Assembly: GCF_000695685.1 (NCBI RefSeq)
Contig: NZ_JFFR01000002.1
Location: forward strand, 310,001 to 374,000
Direction: 5' to 3'
DNA: 64,000 bases
From: Vibrio fortis
Lineage (GTDB): Bacteria; Pseudomonadota; Gammaproteobacteria; Enterobacterales; Vibrionaceae
The translations under genes were made by a program, and so were the position numbers. Numbering within the stretch: the first letter of the stretch is position 1; each line of letters opens with the position of its first letter. Under the pieces are notes generated by a model that searched no databases, was not told the DNA's origin, and saw only the letters and a program-made list of their open reading frames with translations. This document shows, one piece after another, positions 1 to 8,624 of the stretch.

Positions 1-1113
1 TTGTAAGCGATACATCTCCTTCGCATTTTGGCCAAAATTGTTGGCCTTGTTTTCTAGCTCAAAGATCATTGTTTTTAAGCTCTTAGTCTCTTCTTTTAAT
101 GATTCAAAACGCGCCCGAACCAGTTGCAAGCTGTGTAACTGTGTCACCAACAAAGGCTGTAGTTCTGAGACGTCGTTAAAGGTGTTACTACTGGCAATAT
201 CCCAAAGCTGGTCACTGTTCATGTTAGGTTGCTTCATTTCAAGCAAGGTTTTACGTTCGCTCTCTAGTCTGTCTAGCTCACGTAACTTTGCTTGTACGGC
301 ACTGTGCTTGTTGGTGTACTTAGCTTGAAGTAAGGTAAGTTCACTACGAATATCGATAATTTGGTCTTCAATTTTACCAATCACAGGGTTAGTGCGTGAG
401 AGTTGCTGGTCCATGGAACCTAGGCTTTTCTTAACACCAGCCATTTCCGCCTCCTTCTCAGATAGGCTCTGTTTGAGAGCCGCTAATCGGTTGAGGCTTT
501 GGCTCTGAATCTCTGGAGTCGATTCGATATTATCGTTACGATAAAGCGCTAGTGCTTGCTCTGCATCGTCGAGTGCTTCACGACGTTTTTCAATATGAAT
601 AGCGAGAAAGTTACTCGAGTCTTCAATTGAGGAACGTTCAGGAGCAAGTAATTGAGCGATAAAATGCTCACTGACAGATTTGAGAGTTTCTTCCATTCTG
701 TCAGGGGTATTGCTAGTTAGGCTGATTTTAAGAAAGTCTTTGCCTAACTGGGTAACCATTAGTCGTTGCGATAAATCATTAATGATCTGTTCTTGCTCGA
801 TACTCGACATGTTTGAGTCTATTAGCTCAAGATCTTCTGCCACTGAATAAAGAACATGACGACTATGCAGCAATGTTTTTAGAGCGTTGATACGATCTTT
901 GAGCATGGTTGATACTGCGATGTCTTCTAGAAACGGGTTCATCTTAGCGGTTTCTTGAATCAGCATACTGGTGTGCGAGTCGTATTTTTTAGGTGTCAGA
1001 TTTGCGACCAATAAACCCACAATCGGTAGTATCAGCATCGGAATGACAATCACATAGCGTTGTCGCCATGCGCCATAAAGTATCTGTAGTAATCGGGTTT
1101 TTAGATTATTCAT
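1..1113 (-). CDS. sypO: Wzz/GumC-type polysaccharide chain-length protein, SypO-like (C-terminus outside window)
   Basis: The frame stays open for 371 codons from ATG at 1113 to the window edge, so only the N-terminal part is present. A short cytoplasmic tail is followed by one membrane segment (about residues 20-38, YVIVIPMLILPIVGLLVAN). A long periplasmic region then begins with a Wzz-like stretch and continues into heptad-rich, probably coiled-coil sequence (residues about 180-360). Co-polymerases of this family set polysaccharide chain length in the inner membrane and contact the export channel. The start overlaps the sypN stop by 4 bp (ATGA), so the two genes are translationally coupled. 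The name rests on gene order matching the Vibrio fischeri syp cluster. Confidence 0.85.
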   Translation of the reverse strand, partial: MNNLKTRLLQILYGAWRQRYVIVIPMLILPIVGLLVANLTPKKYDSHTSMLIQETAKMNPFLEDIAVSTMLKDRINALKTLLHSRHVLYSVAEDLELIDSNMSSIEQEQIINDLSQRLMVTQLGKDFLKISLTSNTPDRMEETLKSVSEHFIAQLLAPERSSIEDSSNFLAIHIEKRREALDDAEQALALYRNDNIESTPEIQSQSLNRLAALKQSLSEKEAEMAGVKKSLGSMDQQLSRTNPVIGKIEDQIIDIRSELTLLQAKYTNKHSAVQAKLRELDRLESERKTLLEMKQPNMNSDQLWDIASSNTFNDVSELQPLLVTQLHSLQLVRARFESLKEETKSLKTMIFELENKANNFGQNAKEMYRLQ

Positions 1114-2228
1114 AACGACTCCAAAATAGAGTTAACAATCTCACCGCGAGTTTCCCAACTGTCTTTTTCTACGACCGTTGGAGAAACAGAGCAGGATTGG
1201 CGAGCATGAGTCAAGGCTTGCGATGCCTGTTCAGCGTTATTCACGGTAGTCACATACTCTTGATAAGGCTTGAGTGCAGGAAAAGGGGTAGTCACAATCG
1301 GAGTTCCAGCTGCGAGATACTCCATGAGTTTTAATGGGCTGCAAGCTCTTATCTGTTCGTTGTCGACAAATGGTAACCAACTAACATCCCAGTGTTGTGA
1401 ATAACTCGGCAACTGATGATGCGCTCTTGGGCCGAGATAAAACACGTTACTGAGTGCGGGCAGAGCAAGCTGCTCTAGCTCGTTAGGTCCAATGAAAACG
1501 AAGTCCCAGTCCGGACGTGCTAACGCCGTTTTCTCGATCAAATCGTAATCAAGCCATTGAGATAAACTGCCGTAAAAACCTGCGATTGGACGATGATGGC
1601 TCGGTAAATCTGTTGCGCGTTTCGCTGGATTAGAAAACAGAGCGAAATCGACACCGTGTGGTAATAAGTGGGTTTTTTCAGAAGGGAATTTATCCATTAG
1701 CTTCTGACTAGCTGCAAATATCACGTCGGCTTTTTCTATTAGAGCCTGTTCATGTCGAGCGACGCAGTTGTGATCAACGCCGGCGAGCGCCGAGAAGTCA
1801 TCTCCGCAGTAATAGACGACATGGGCTTCTCCCAAATGACCGCACAAGTCAGCAGCAGTTGGTAGGGAAGTCCAAAGTACTGGTTTTTTCATTCCCAACT
1901 TCTTAATAGCAGGCTTTAGCTGAGCTAACATTAGCTCCTTAGCAAGCTTTCTAGCGACGAAAGAACGTGGCGCCGGTAAGGTCTTAAGATTAACCACAGT
2001 AATGTTGTCGAATGCTTGCTCGGGTAACATGTTTTGAGTTTGTGCGTTACTTCTTCCTACCAGTTTGTTAAGTGCGCGAGTAGTGTCTTTTAGGTTTAAC
2101 TTTGGTTGTCTTAAACCTATCGAATTTACCCAAAGCACTTTATGTTGCTTCGCTAAGTGACGTACTAAGTGCTGCGTCGATGACGGTAATCCACCGAAGT
2201 CTTCCCCGAAAACAATCAAATCACGCAT
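1110..2228 (-). CDS. sypN: Glycosyltransferase, SypN-like
   Basis: This is a 372-residue protein beginning MRDLIVFGEDFGGLPSS. It resembles GT-B glycosyltransferases with a C-terminal nucleotide-sugar binding half (region around SPLKLMEYLAAGTPIVTT, the usual E-x7-E-like segment). It probably adds a sugar to the lipid-linked repeat unit at the cytoplasmic face. An upstream in-frame start at 2315 exists, but it lies inside the acyltransferase gene and encodes unrelated sequence. The ATG at 2228 overlaps the sypM stop by 8 bp and is preferred. Donor and acceptor sugars cannot be read from sequence. Confidence 0.85.
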   Translation of the reverse strand: MRDLIVFGEDFGGLPSSTQHLVRHLAKQHKVLWVNSIGLRQPKLNLKDTTRALNKLVGRSNAQTQNMLPEQAFDNITVVNLKTLPAPRSFVARKLAKELMLAQLKPAIKKLGMKKPVLWTSLPTAADLCGHLGEAHVVYYCGDDFSALAGVDHNCVARHEQALIEKADVIFAASQKLMDKFPSEKTHLLPHGVDFALFSNPAKRATDLPSHHRPIAGFYGSLSQWLDYDLIEKTALARPDWDFVFIGPNELEQLALPALSNVFYLGPRAHHQLPSYSQHWDVSWLPFVDNEQIRACSPLKLMEYLAAGTPIVTTPFPALKPYQEYVTTVNNAEQASQALTHARQSCSVSPTVVEKDSWETRGEIVNSILESL

Positions 2229-2994
2229 GACGGCCTCCGTTGTGTTCTTCAATATCGAACACAGTTGGCCCGCTTGGAATACTGCCAACGATGCGTGCTG
2301 GGTTGCCCGCAACAATTGAAAGTGGCGGAACGGATTTGGTCACCACACTTCCCGCAGCAACCACACTGCCTTCGCCGATGGTTACTCCACCTTTTACAGT
2401 GACATTGGTGCCCAGCCATACGTCTCGTTCAAGAATGATATCGCCAATCTGTTCCGGATCGTCGCCTTCACCTAGAGCACGACGCCTTGCATCAAGAGGG
2501 TGACCAGAATAACCAAACAGGAATGCGCCACTTGCGATACGCACATTGTCAGAAAGAACAACGCGGCGTCCAACCGCAATAGTCGATTGCCAACCGACAT
2601 CAACGTTATCGCCAATTTCTAAGGAAGGTTGGCTACCATCAGCAGTCGGTTGGCTACAACCTGAAAATGTCGTGTGGCCTGAAATACGACACTCGTTACC
2701 TACGTTAATAGTGAGAGGGCCACTTACAAACGGTAAACCGCCATAAAGGTATAGATGTTTACCACAGCGATTTAGACGTCCTTTAAAAGCGGGTGTCCAA
2801 TAGAAGAAGCGAGTAATGCCTGAAATGACACCAGAGACACTGCTGTGAAAGTGGTACAGGCACTTACTGGCAAATTTAGGCACTGGTAGCTCAGCATTGC
2901 GTATGTCTTTCAAAATGAAAAACAGATTACGAATATGAGAATTAGGATGAAACTTCAACCAAGTCTTAAATTGATGAACTGATACTGACGTCAT
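2221..2994 (-). CDS. sypM: Left-handed beta-helix acyltransferase, SypM-like
   Basis: This is a 257-residue protein. The C-terminal two-thirds carries hexapeptide-repeat acyltransferase sequence (LpxA-like fold), ending with a typical motif pair (WLGTNVTVKGGVTIGEGSVVAAGSV split over adjacent coils, then the NPARIVG cap). Such enzymes O- or N-acetylate sugars from acetyl-CoA, so it probably decorates the Syp polysaccharide. An 84-bp gap separates it from sypL, unlike the overlapping genes downstream. That gap holds a sigma-54-like -24 element and follows a SypG-enhancer-like site, so sypM likely begins a transcription unit sypM-N-O and beyond. Confidence 0.85.
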   Translation of the reverse strand: MTSVSVHQFKTWLKFHPNSHIRNLFFILKDIRNAELPVPKFASKCLYHFHSSVSGVISGITRFFYWTPAFKGRLNRCGKHLYLYGGLPFVSGPLTINVGNECRISGHTTFSGCSQPTADGSQPSLEIGDNVDVGWQSTIAVGRRVVLSDNVRIASGAFLFGYSGHPLDARRRALGEGDDPEQIGDIILERDVWLGTNVTVKGGVTIGEGSVVAAGSVVTKSVPPLSIVAGNPARIVGSIPSGPTVFDIEEHNGGRHA

Positions 2995-3029
2995 TTTGAA
3001 ATCTCCATTTCTTTTTTTAATGGAGTACT

Positions 3030-3045
3030 TTCATTATACGTGCCA
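3030..3045 (-). promoter_or_regulatory. Candidate sigma-54 promoter of sypM (imperfect -12)
   Basis: Read on the minus strand the sequence is TGGCACGTATAATGAA. The -24 element (TGGCACG) is perfect. The -12 dinucleotide at the correct 10-nt spacing is GA rather than GC. It lies 36-51 bp upstream of the sypM start and 50-79 bp from a SypG-enhancer-like site. sypM is preceded by a SypG-dependent promoter in V. fischeri, which supports the call. Confidence 0.5.
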
Positions 3046-3078
3046 TTTAAATAATCTCTAATTTTCAGTAACTTAAAA

Positions 3079-4461
3079 TTATTGATTATTTAATTTCTCA
3101 TTTTGATATTCAGTTTGGGATATATGAGAAACACAAACCGTCAATGCAGAAAGGATATAAATAGGCCAATTGAAGCCTTGAGTTAGGAACGTACCAGACA
3201 CAATTGTCCCAATAAGGCCGGCATAAACGGCGAACGCCGAAGAGTAGAGGATTGGGTTGACTGAATTACCATTGTCTTTGATTTGTTTTAGGGTTTTGCG
3301 CGCGGTGATGAGCAAAGAGCCAATCAAAATGATAAATACGATTAAACCAAGGAAGCCCGTTTCGGCCAGTACCCCAAACCAAGTACTGTGTACAGCATGG
3401 TTGAGGCCATCCCAGTGTGGGCTGTAGAAAAAGTAGTTCGAGTAAAAGTTGTTTAATCCGACCCCTGTTAGTGGATTATCGAGCGCCATTTTAAACGCTG
3501 CTTCCCAAGCGTAAAGCCGCCCCATAGCAGACGCATCGATACCAGCTTCTGCCGCACCGCCGGACGCTCGATCGGATATGCCAGCAGCGAAGTAGAGTCC
3601 AGCCGCTGCGATAGTGCCTAAGGTAATTAATGTGACCTTAGAGCGAATGATGCTCAAAGCGAAAATTCCGAGAACGGCAATAGAACCCAAAAGGCCACCA
3701 CGGCTTTGTGTTGCGATAACTGCATAAAGAAGGATGATGCATGCAGCTGCTCCGATGAAACGGTGCTTTTTGGGGATGCCTTTCGTCGTTGCTTGGCTGA
3801 TCGCAAAGGCCATAGGGAACATGAGAACCAGAGCGAGATCATTTGGGTCACCGAGCATTGAGCCAATGTCTCGGCCAATGGTGACACGAGTACCTTCAAC
3901 AAGGCCAATTCCATTGATGGAGTTAGAGATGGCGATGATGCCAATTAAACAACCTGAAAAGATAATAATAGTTGATGTCTTAGCGAGTTTATCCATGCTG
4001 TTTACCAGCCAAACAATCGCGAGTGTCATCACCATGATCTTCCAGTAAATCCCTTTAAACTCTTGGATGGCAACTCCTCGGTTCGACGCAAAGACGATCC
4101 CAATCGTAACAAGTCCCCAAAAAAGTGCTAACCATGATAGTGAGCGGTGCCAGTAGGTCTTAAGTTCCTTGCTAATCAGCGTGTGCCACATTAAGGCAGA
4201 TAGAGCACCGAGCGAGAGTAGTAAAGGTAATTTAAACGCGTAAAGCTGAGGAATGGCTTCATGGATGCGGAAAAATGAGAATACGACGAACAAAATCACC
4301 AACCAATAGGTTTTGCTGATAACAAACAGGGCACCTAATGGGATGAAGGCTAAGCAAATCGCTACGATTGGATGTGGGACTATATACCAAACGCCACCCA
4401 TCAATAGACACAGCATAGATACTGTGACAATTGAAGGTAACTTGTGGGTAGCGTTAGTCAT
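3079..4461 (-). CDS. sypL: O-antigen ligase/polymerase family membrane protein, SypL-like
   Basis: This is a 460-residue polytopic membrane protein with about 10-12 hydrophobic segments. A large extracytoplasmic loop (about residues 285-365) contains the Wzy_C-type signature region (AWEAAFKMALDNPLTGVG followed by HAVHSTW). This layout is typical of Wzy polymerases and WaaL-type ligases, which join lipid-linked units at the periplasmic face. AGGA lies 8 nt before the ATG. It follows the flippase gene after 30 bp, consistent with an export-then-polymerise order. Polymerase and ligase cannot be separated by sequence alone. Confidence 0.85.
   Translation of the reverse strand: MTNATHKLPSIVTVSMLCLLMGGVWYIVPHPIVAICLAFIPLGALFVISKTYWLVILFVVFSFFRIHEAIPQLYAFKLPLLLSLGALSALMWHTLISKELKTYWHRSLSWLALFWGLVTIGIVFASNRGVAIQEFKGIYWKIMVMTLAIVWLVNSMDKLAKTSTIIIFSGCLIGIIAISNSINGIGLVEGTRVTIGRDIGSMLGDPNDLALVLMFPMAFAISQATTKGIPKKHRFIGAAACIILLYAVIATQSRGGLLGSIAVLGIFALSIIRSKVTLITLGTIAAAGLYFAAGISDRASGGAAEAGIDASAMGRLYAWEAAFKMALDNPLTGVGLNNFYSNYFFYSPHWDGLNHAVHSTWFGVLAETGFLGLIVFIILIGSLLITARKTLKQIKDNGNSVNPILYSSAFAVYAGLIGTIVSGTFLTQGFNWPIYILSALTVCVSHISQTEYQNEKLNNQ
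3095..3109 (+). promoter_or_regulatory. SypG enhancer-like site upstream of sypM
   Basis: TTCTCATTTTGATAT fits the V. fischeri syp enhancer consensus TTCTCANNNTGMDWN at every position. It sits within the last codons of sypL, about 50 bp upstream of the candidate sypM sigma-54 promoter. The consensus is from published V. fischeri work; binding here is inferred. Confidence 0.6.
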
Positions 4462-4491
4462 AATGAAAATCCTATGTGCTGATATAATGAT

Positions 4492-5949
4492 CTAGCAAGG
4501 CTTGTGCCCAGCTAAAATTCCTAATTTGCCAATAAGCTTCTGTCCCAACACTTGAACGTTGTGCCTTACTGCTTCAATTCGATAAGCAGGCAGGCAACAT
4601 ATCACTGGAGCAATGACTGCCATCGCTAGGCAGAACCAGACATTTTGTATAGAGAGTACTAACAACAGACACAGTACTAGCACGTTAAACTCAAAGAGGA
4701 ACAGTCCAAGCGAATAAGGTAGATGAGTCAGCCTTTGACTGTAGATAAACACAATGACAGCTTTAAATGCTTGAGCGATACATAAAGCGCCTATTATTCC
4801 CCAGACACCAAAGCCACTTAGTAACCACATCATGCTAAGACCAATGAGAGTTGCGCTTACCGAAATCCATAGCTGTAATCTGGTGGCTTTTCGATGAAGA
4901 ATGCCGATATTGAGCAGTTCCGCGACCTCCTTGAACCAAGAAAACAGCAACGTTCCCAATACAAGTTGAGCCGACAATAGATAGGTTTCTGGCAGTGCTA
5001 ACAAGATGAAAGCTTTAGCTGCGAATGCGACGCCTACAGTGAGTAGAGTGATGTAGATAATTCCAAGCTGGGTAACCTCAACGGTTTTACGGCGACCTTG
5101 ATTCGCCAGCGTATTGAAACGTTTTGGCATCCACCACATTCCAAAAGGCTGAACCAATATACACATGGCAAACGAGAATTTAATTGCAATCGCATATTGT
5201 CCAAGGGTATCTAGGTTGGTGGAGTAGGCGACGAAGAATCTTTCTGCACCGTTTAAACCAAAACCGATTAAGCCAGTTAGCATCAGTGGCCAACCGTAAC
5301 GAAGATAATCTCGAAATGCTGAGATGTTGGTAAATGTGAGCTTAAAGCGATTGATAATAAGCAGTGCAGTGATTTGGAAAAGGTAAGTGACTACGCCGCA
5401 CATTAAAATTTTCTCAACACTCGGGCTAGAAAATAGCACACCAAGAATTAAGCTGATTTGTAGTAGTGTTGAAGTGACACTGATTGCTAGAAACGTAAAA
5501 GCTTTGTCCTGCATTCTCAGCCACGCGGTAGATAAACCGATAACGCCTTCAAGAGAAGCACAAACTAGGATGAGATTGAGCTCAGTGCGGCTTGCAAAGG
5601 CAAATTGGTCGCCAAAGCCACTATTGATATAGCCAAAAAGGACAGCAGCCAGAATCAGAGAAACAACACAGGTGAGGGAGAAGATTTCACTCACTTTCAA
5701 AAAACGTTTTTTAAAATCACTCTCTTCTCCAACAAAACGGTAGAGTGCTTCATGCAGAGCAAATGTCACAACAATCCCCGTTACCGCACCGATAGAGGCT
5801 AACAGGTCTAAGCGACCAATTTGCGAAGGGGCAAGATAGTTGGCGATAATCGGCAACATAATCAGAGCCGTGCCTTTGCTTATGACCAGTCCGATGCCGT
5901 AGGTCAGCATGTTCATTAGCGGCGATGGCTGACGTAAAGACTTAATCAT
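4492..5949 (-). CDS. sypK: Polysaccharide flippase (Wzx/MVF-like), SypK-like
   Basis: This is a 485-residue protein with about 12-14 predicted membrane segments and the N-terminal pattern of oligosaccharide flippases (YGIGLVISKGTALIMLPIIA, then a second amphipathic helix with LDLLASIGAV). Wzx proteins move undecaprenyl-linked oligosaccharide across the inner membrane. The start overlaps the sypJ stop by 8 bp and sypL follows after 30 bp, so H/I/J glycosyltransferase products feed directly into K and L. Confidence 0.87.
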   Translation of the reverse strand: MIKSLRQPSPLMNMLTYGIGLVISKGTALIMLPIIANYLAPSQIGRLDLLASIGAVTGIVVTFALHEALYRFVGEESDFKKRFLKVSEIFSLTCVVSLILAAVLFGYINSGFGDQFAFASRTELNLILVCASLEGVIGLSTAWLRMQDKAFTFLAISVTSTLLQISLILGVLFSSPSVEKILMCGVVTYLFQITALLIINRFKLTFTNISAFRDYLRYGWPLMLTGLIGFGLNGAERFFVAYSTNLDTLGQYAIAIKFSFAMCILVQPFGMWWMPKRFNTLANQGRRKTVEVTQLGIIYITLLTVGVAFAAKAFILLALPETYLLSAQLVLGTLLFSWFKEVAELLNIGILHRKATRLQLWISVSATLIGLSMMWLLSGFGVWGIIGALCIAQAFKAVIVFIYSQRLTHLPYSLGLFLFEFNVLVLCLLLVLSIQNVWFCLAMAVIAPVICCLPAYRIEAVRHNVQVLGQKLIGKLGILAGHKPC

Positions 5950-7171
5950 GAGACGTCTCCAACGAAGTCATTGCTGGTTTGCTCTCAGCCTCTCCGCGCA
6001 TAGCAATACAAATTGAAGCGTAACAATGCTCCGCTCGATACTGTTTCGCTATATCTAAACTTGCTTGTGATAAACGTTGACGAAGCTGAGGTTCGTCAAT
6101 CAACGTTTGGACAGCTTCATACAATGATTGTGGATCTTGTGGGGCGAACTTTAGGCAATTGACATTATCTTCAAGGACTCGATCCCAATAAGCGCCATCG
6201 CTTGGAATAACGACGCACAGCCCAGCGGCTAGGCTCTCCAAAACAGACAAGCCAAACGGCTCGTTGGTACTGGTAGAGATAAAAATACCTGAACTTGCGC
6301 GGATTTGGTCAAGATTGTTAGGTGCATGGAACAGCTTAGTGTACGTACTTTCTGTCGGTAAACTGCTCACACCTAAATGTGTATTTTGCGGTGTGATATA
6401 GCAGATATTGGTATTCCATGGCGTTGCCTGATTAGCGATGTACATTGCTTCATTGAGTGTCTCTAATCCTTTCCATTTAAGTAGAGAAGCTGCCCAAAAA
6501 ACGTCACTTGATGTTCCTGTGCTTTGAGTTGGCCAATTCGCTTGAGTCAAACCATTAGTAAAAGATTCAAATCTAGCGCTCTCAAGAACAGCACGAGTCA
6601 TGATCTCATTTTGTTCAGAGTCATGAGTCTTAGAAAAGTAGCAGCTAAGAGCAGCGCGTATTGAATCGATGCTTGAAGATAGATAAAAGACCGAATCAGC
6701 GCGAGTAAAGCAATGACCGATTGAACGCGAAAGCCCAACAGGACCGTGAACCAACTGTATGATTGGCATTCTCCAAACCCATTTCACGATGTAGAGCGCC
6801 ATATCGATCCCTGGGTTTGAGGCACCAACGGTATAATTAATACGTGGTAGGCGAATAAATGTGACCATCAGGATCAAGGCTAGTACTAACTGAGCAACCC
6901 AGTAGCGAAGCCCTTGAGGTACCGTGAGAAAACCCCAGTTGGGTAGAGTGATAATTCTCGCGTTGAGCTTGCTTACTGCGGCTCCCCAAGATTTAGGATC
7001 AGCGGTAACAATTGTAAAACTAACATTGTCATCAGCTTGCTCTTCGATTGTCTCGAGAGTGGTTACCAACATTTCGAGGGTAGCTATTTTAGAGCCGCCT
7101 GCAAAAGGAATTGGATCGTAAATTAAGCCGTGTGTTGCTTTGTCGTTGGCGTTTCGGGTCTTAGTATTCAT
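5942..7171 (-). CDS. sypJ: Glycosyltransferase, SypJ-like
   Basis: This is a 409-residue GT-B protein. A hydrophobic patch at about residues 85-108 (LVLALILMVTFIRLP) could be membrane-associated. The C-terminal donor-binding region contains STNEPFGLSVLESLAAGL, the conserved E-x7-E segment of GT4 enzymes. It probably transfers a hexose to the growing repeat unit. It lies 23 bp downstream of sypI and overlaps sypK. The sugar specificity is unknown. Confidence 0.85.
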   Translation of the reverse strand: MNTKTRNANDKATHGLIYDPIPFAGGSKIATLEMLVTTLETIEEQADDNVSFTIVTADPKSWGAAVSKLNARIITLPNWGFLTVPQGLRYWVAQLVLALILMVTFIRLPRINYTVGASNPGIDMALYIVKWVWRMPIIQLVHGPVGLSRSIGHCFTRADSVFYLSSSIDSIRAALSCYFSKTHDSEQNEIMTRAVLESARFESFTNGLTQANWPTQSTGTSSDVFWAASLLKWKGLETLNEAMYIANQATPWNTNICYITPQNTHLGVSSLPTESTYTKLFHAPNNLDQIRASSGIFISTSTNEPFGLSVLESLAAGLCVVIPSDGAYWDRVLEDNVNCLKFAPQDPQSLYEAVQTLIDEPQLRQRLSQASLDIAKQYRAEHCYASICIAMRGEAESKPAMTSLETSHD

Positions 7172-7194
7172 CGTATGTCTCCAACCTGTTAACG

Positions 7195-8367
7195 TTAATG
7201 AAATGCCCAGCGGACAAGCGGCTTTAAGCCATTGAGTAGGGAAGACGAGTCATTTTTGCGGATAACTTTGCTGTATAGGCGTTCAAATTGTTGTGTGTTA
7301 GCTTCCACGGTGAGTTTGGAATGCGATAAATGATATAGCTGAGTCGATAGGTCAGTTCGTAAAGCCGCGTCTGACATTAATCGAGTCATTTGGAGACTCA
7401 TTTCGTCAATCGGATTGCTTGGGTCGAATAAGAGGCCAGTGCGATTGTGACGGATGAATTCCGGAATACCGCCAACCCTTGGTGCGATAACAGGAAGCTT
7501 AGCTAATCCAGCTTCCGCGAGTACTAATCCAAAGGCTTCGTAACGAGCACCGCTAATGAACGCATCGACGTTGCTGCAAAGCCAATCTGCAACGTCTTCT
7601 CTTTCGCCAACAAAATGGACTTTACAAGTTAAGCCTAAATCGTTCACGAGCGCGATCAGGTTGTCTCTATCTTCACCATCACCAATCACAACAAGGTGTG
7701 CATCTTTCTCGCCCTGAATTCGATTCAGCGATTGGATAATCAAATCGACGCCTTTTCTAACAATCAGAGAGCCAACGGTAATAAACACAAAGCTTGATTG
7801 TGGGATGTTGAGCTCCGCGCGCACGCCTCTATTTGTGGTTCGATGTTGGACAACGCCATTGTGAATGACACACAGCTGATCTTGTGGGTAGCCATCATCA
7901 AGAAGGCCTTTACTAATATCGTGACTTACACAGGCGATGTTTGGAGAAAGGTGTAAACCTAAAGTAAAGCGATCTCTCAGTTGATAGTCACTGTGAAGTT
8001 GAGTTACGACAGGGATGCCACATAACTTGGCGGCGATACACATCCATTGGCACGGAGCGCCACTATTGATGTGAACAATGTCGATATCGTGTTGCTTGAT
8101 AAGAGAGATAGCTTGCTTTAACTGCACGCCCCACTGGTAAAGGTTGAACCTTGGTGCGCTCCAGCCTAGAAGCAGTTTAAAGGGGGTGTAAACGGTTGGG
8201 ATGGACTGCTTCTTGAAGTGATCTGCCAACGGTTGGCAATTGCTCCAAACGACGGGTCGAAACTTGGCCTTATTCAAGCTCGCAATCAAATTGATTAAAC
8301 ATGCTTCGCTTCCACGAATCCAGTTATCACCGTAATGTACAAAGAGTATGTTCTTGTAATTGTTCAT
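7195..8367 (-). CDS. sypI: GT4 glycosyltransferase, SypI-like
   Basis: This is a 390-residue protein with both GT-B halves. The acceptor side has HYGDNWIRGSEACLINL. The donor side has SLIVRKGVDLIIQSL and GARYEAFGLVLAEAGLAKLP, carrying the E-x7-E motif. It is the first gene after a 257-bp gap that holds a sigma-54 promoter and three SypG-enhancer-like sites. It therefore begins its own transcription unit (sypI-J-K-L), as reported for V. fischeri. Confidence 0.88.
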   Translation of the reverse strand: MNNYKNILFVHYGDNWIRGSEACLINLIASLNKAKFRPVVWSNCQPLADHFKKQSIPTVYTPFKLLLGWSAPRFNLYQWGVQLKQAISLIKQHDIDIVHINSGAPCQWMCIAAKLCGIPVVTQLHSDYQLRDRFTLGLHLSPNIACVSHDISKGLLDDGYPQDQLCVIHNGVVQHRTTNRGVRAELNIPQSSFVFITVGSLIVRKGVDLIIQSLNRIQGEKDAHLVVIGDGEDRDNLIALVNDLGLTCKVHFVGEREDVADWLCSNVDAFISGARYEAFGLVLAEAGLAKLPVIAPRVGGIPEFIRHNRTGLLFDPSNPIDEMSLQMTRLMSDAALRTDLSTQLYHLSHSKLTVEANTQQFERLYSKVIRKNDSSSLLNGLKPLVRWAFH

Positions 8368-8441
8368 TGCTAAGCCTCACTCTCTACCAATTTAAAGACG
8401 TTGTCCCTATGCGGGATAAATTGTTTGTATAGAGTGAACAT

Positions 8442-8457
8442 AGCAAGCGGAGTGCCA
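8442..8457 (-). promoter_or_regulatory. Sigma-54 promoter of sypI
   Basis: Read on the minus strand: TGGCACTCCGCTTGCT. The -24 GG and -12 GC are exactly 10 nt apart and both boxes match the consensus (TGGCAC, TTGC). It lies 75-90 bp upstream of the sypI start and 61 bp or more from the enhancer-like sites. Confidence 0.88.
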
Positions 8458-8517
8458 GTATGATTTTTGCTTTAACTGGTTGATTTTTAATGACTGGTTA
8501 TTGGGTTGATCAAGCAA

Positions 8518-8532
8518 GTGTCAATTTGAGAA
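8518..8532 (-). promoter_or_regulatory. SypG enhancer-like site 1 of sypI
   Basis: Read on the minus strand it starts TTCTCAAATTGACA. It fits TTCTCANNNTGA and deviates from the V. fischeri consensus at one degenerate position (C where A, G or T is expected). It is centred about 70 bp upstream of the sypI -24 element. Confidence 0.5.
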
Positions 8533-8568
8533 TCAGATTGATGAGTTATTTCTGGATAAGAAAGTCGT

Positions 8569-8583
8569 ATCCTATTTTGAGAA
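8569..8583 (-). promoter_or_regulatory. SypG enhancer-like site 2 of sypI (variant right half)
   Basis: Read on the minus strand: TTCTCAAAATAGG. The left half TTCTCA is intact and the right half is TAGG instead of TGA. The same variant (TTCTCAGAATAGGAA) is the second site before sypA, which suggests a real weaker operator class rather than chance. Confidence 0.4.
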
Positions 8584-8609
8584 AGTGTGCTGTCTAGTCG
8601 AGAGTGAGA

Positions 8610-8624
8610 ATCTCATTTTGAGAA
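8610..8624 (-). promoter_or_regulatory. SypG enhancer-like site 3 of sypI
   Basis: Read on the minus strand: TTCTCAAAATGAGAT, a full match to TTCTCANNNTGMDWN and nearly palindromic. It directly abuts the sypH stop codon, about 160 bp upstream of the sypI -24 element. Confidence 0.65.

Noticed and set aside
1110-2315. 401-residue form of SypN starting at 2315
   Set aside because: The extra 29 residues come from the opposite part of the sypM gene in another frame and match no glycosyltransferase N-terminus. ATG 2228 overlaps the sypM stop neatly.
3734-4048. Plus-strand frame inside sypL
   Set aside because: It is a shadow of the hydrophobic sypL coding sequence, with no ribosome site.
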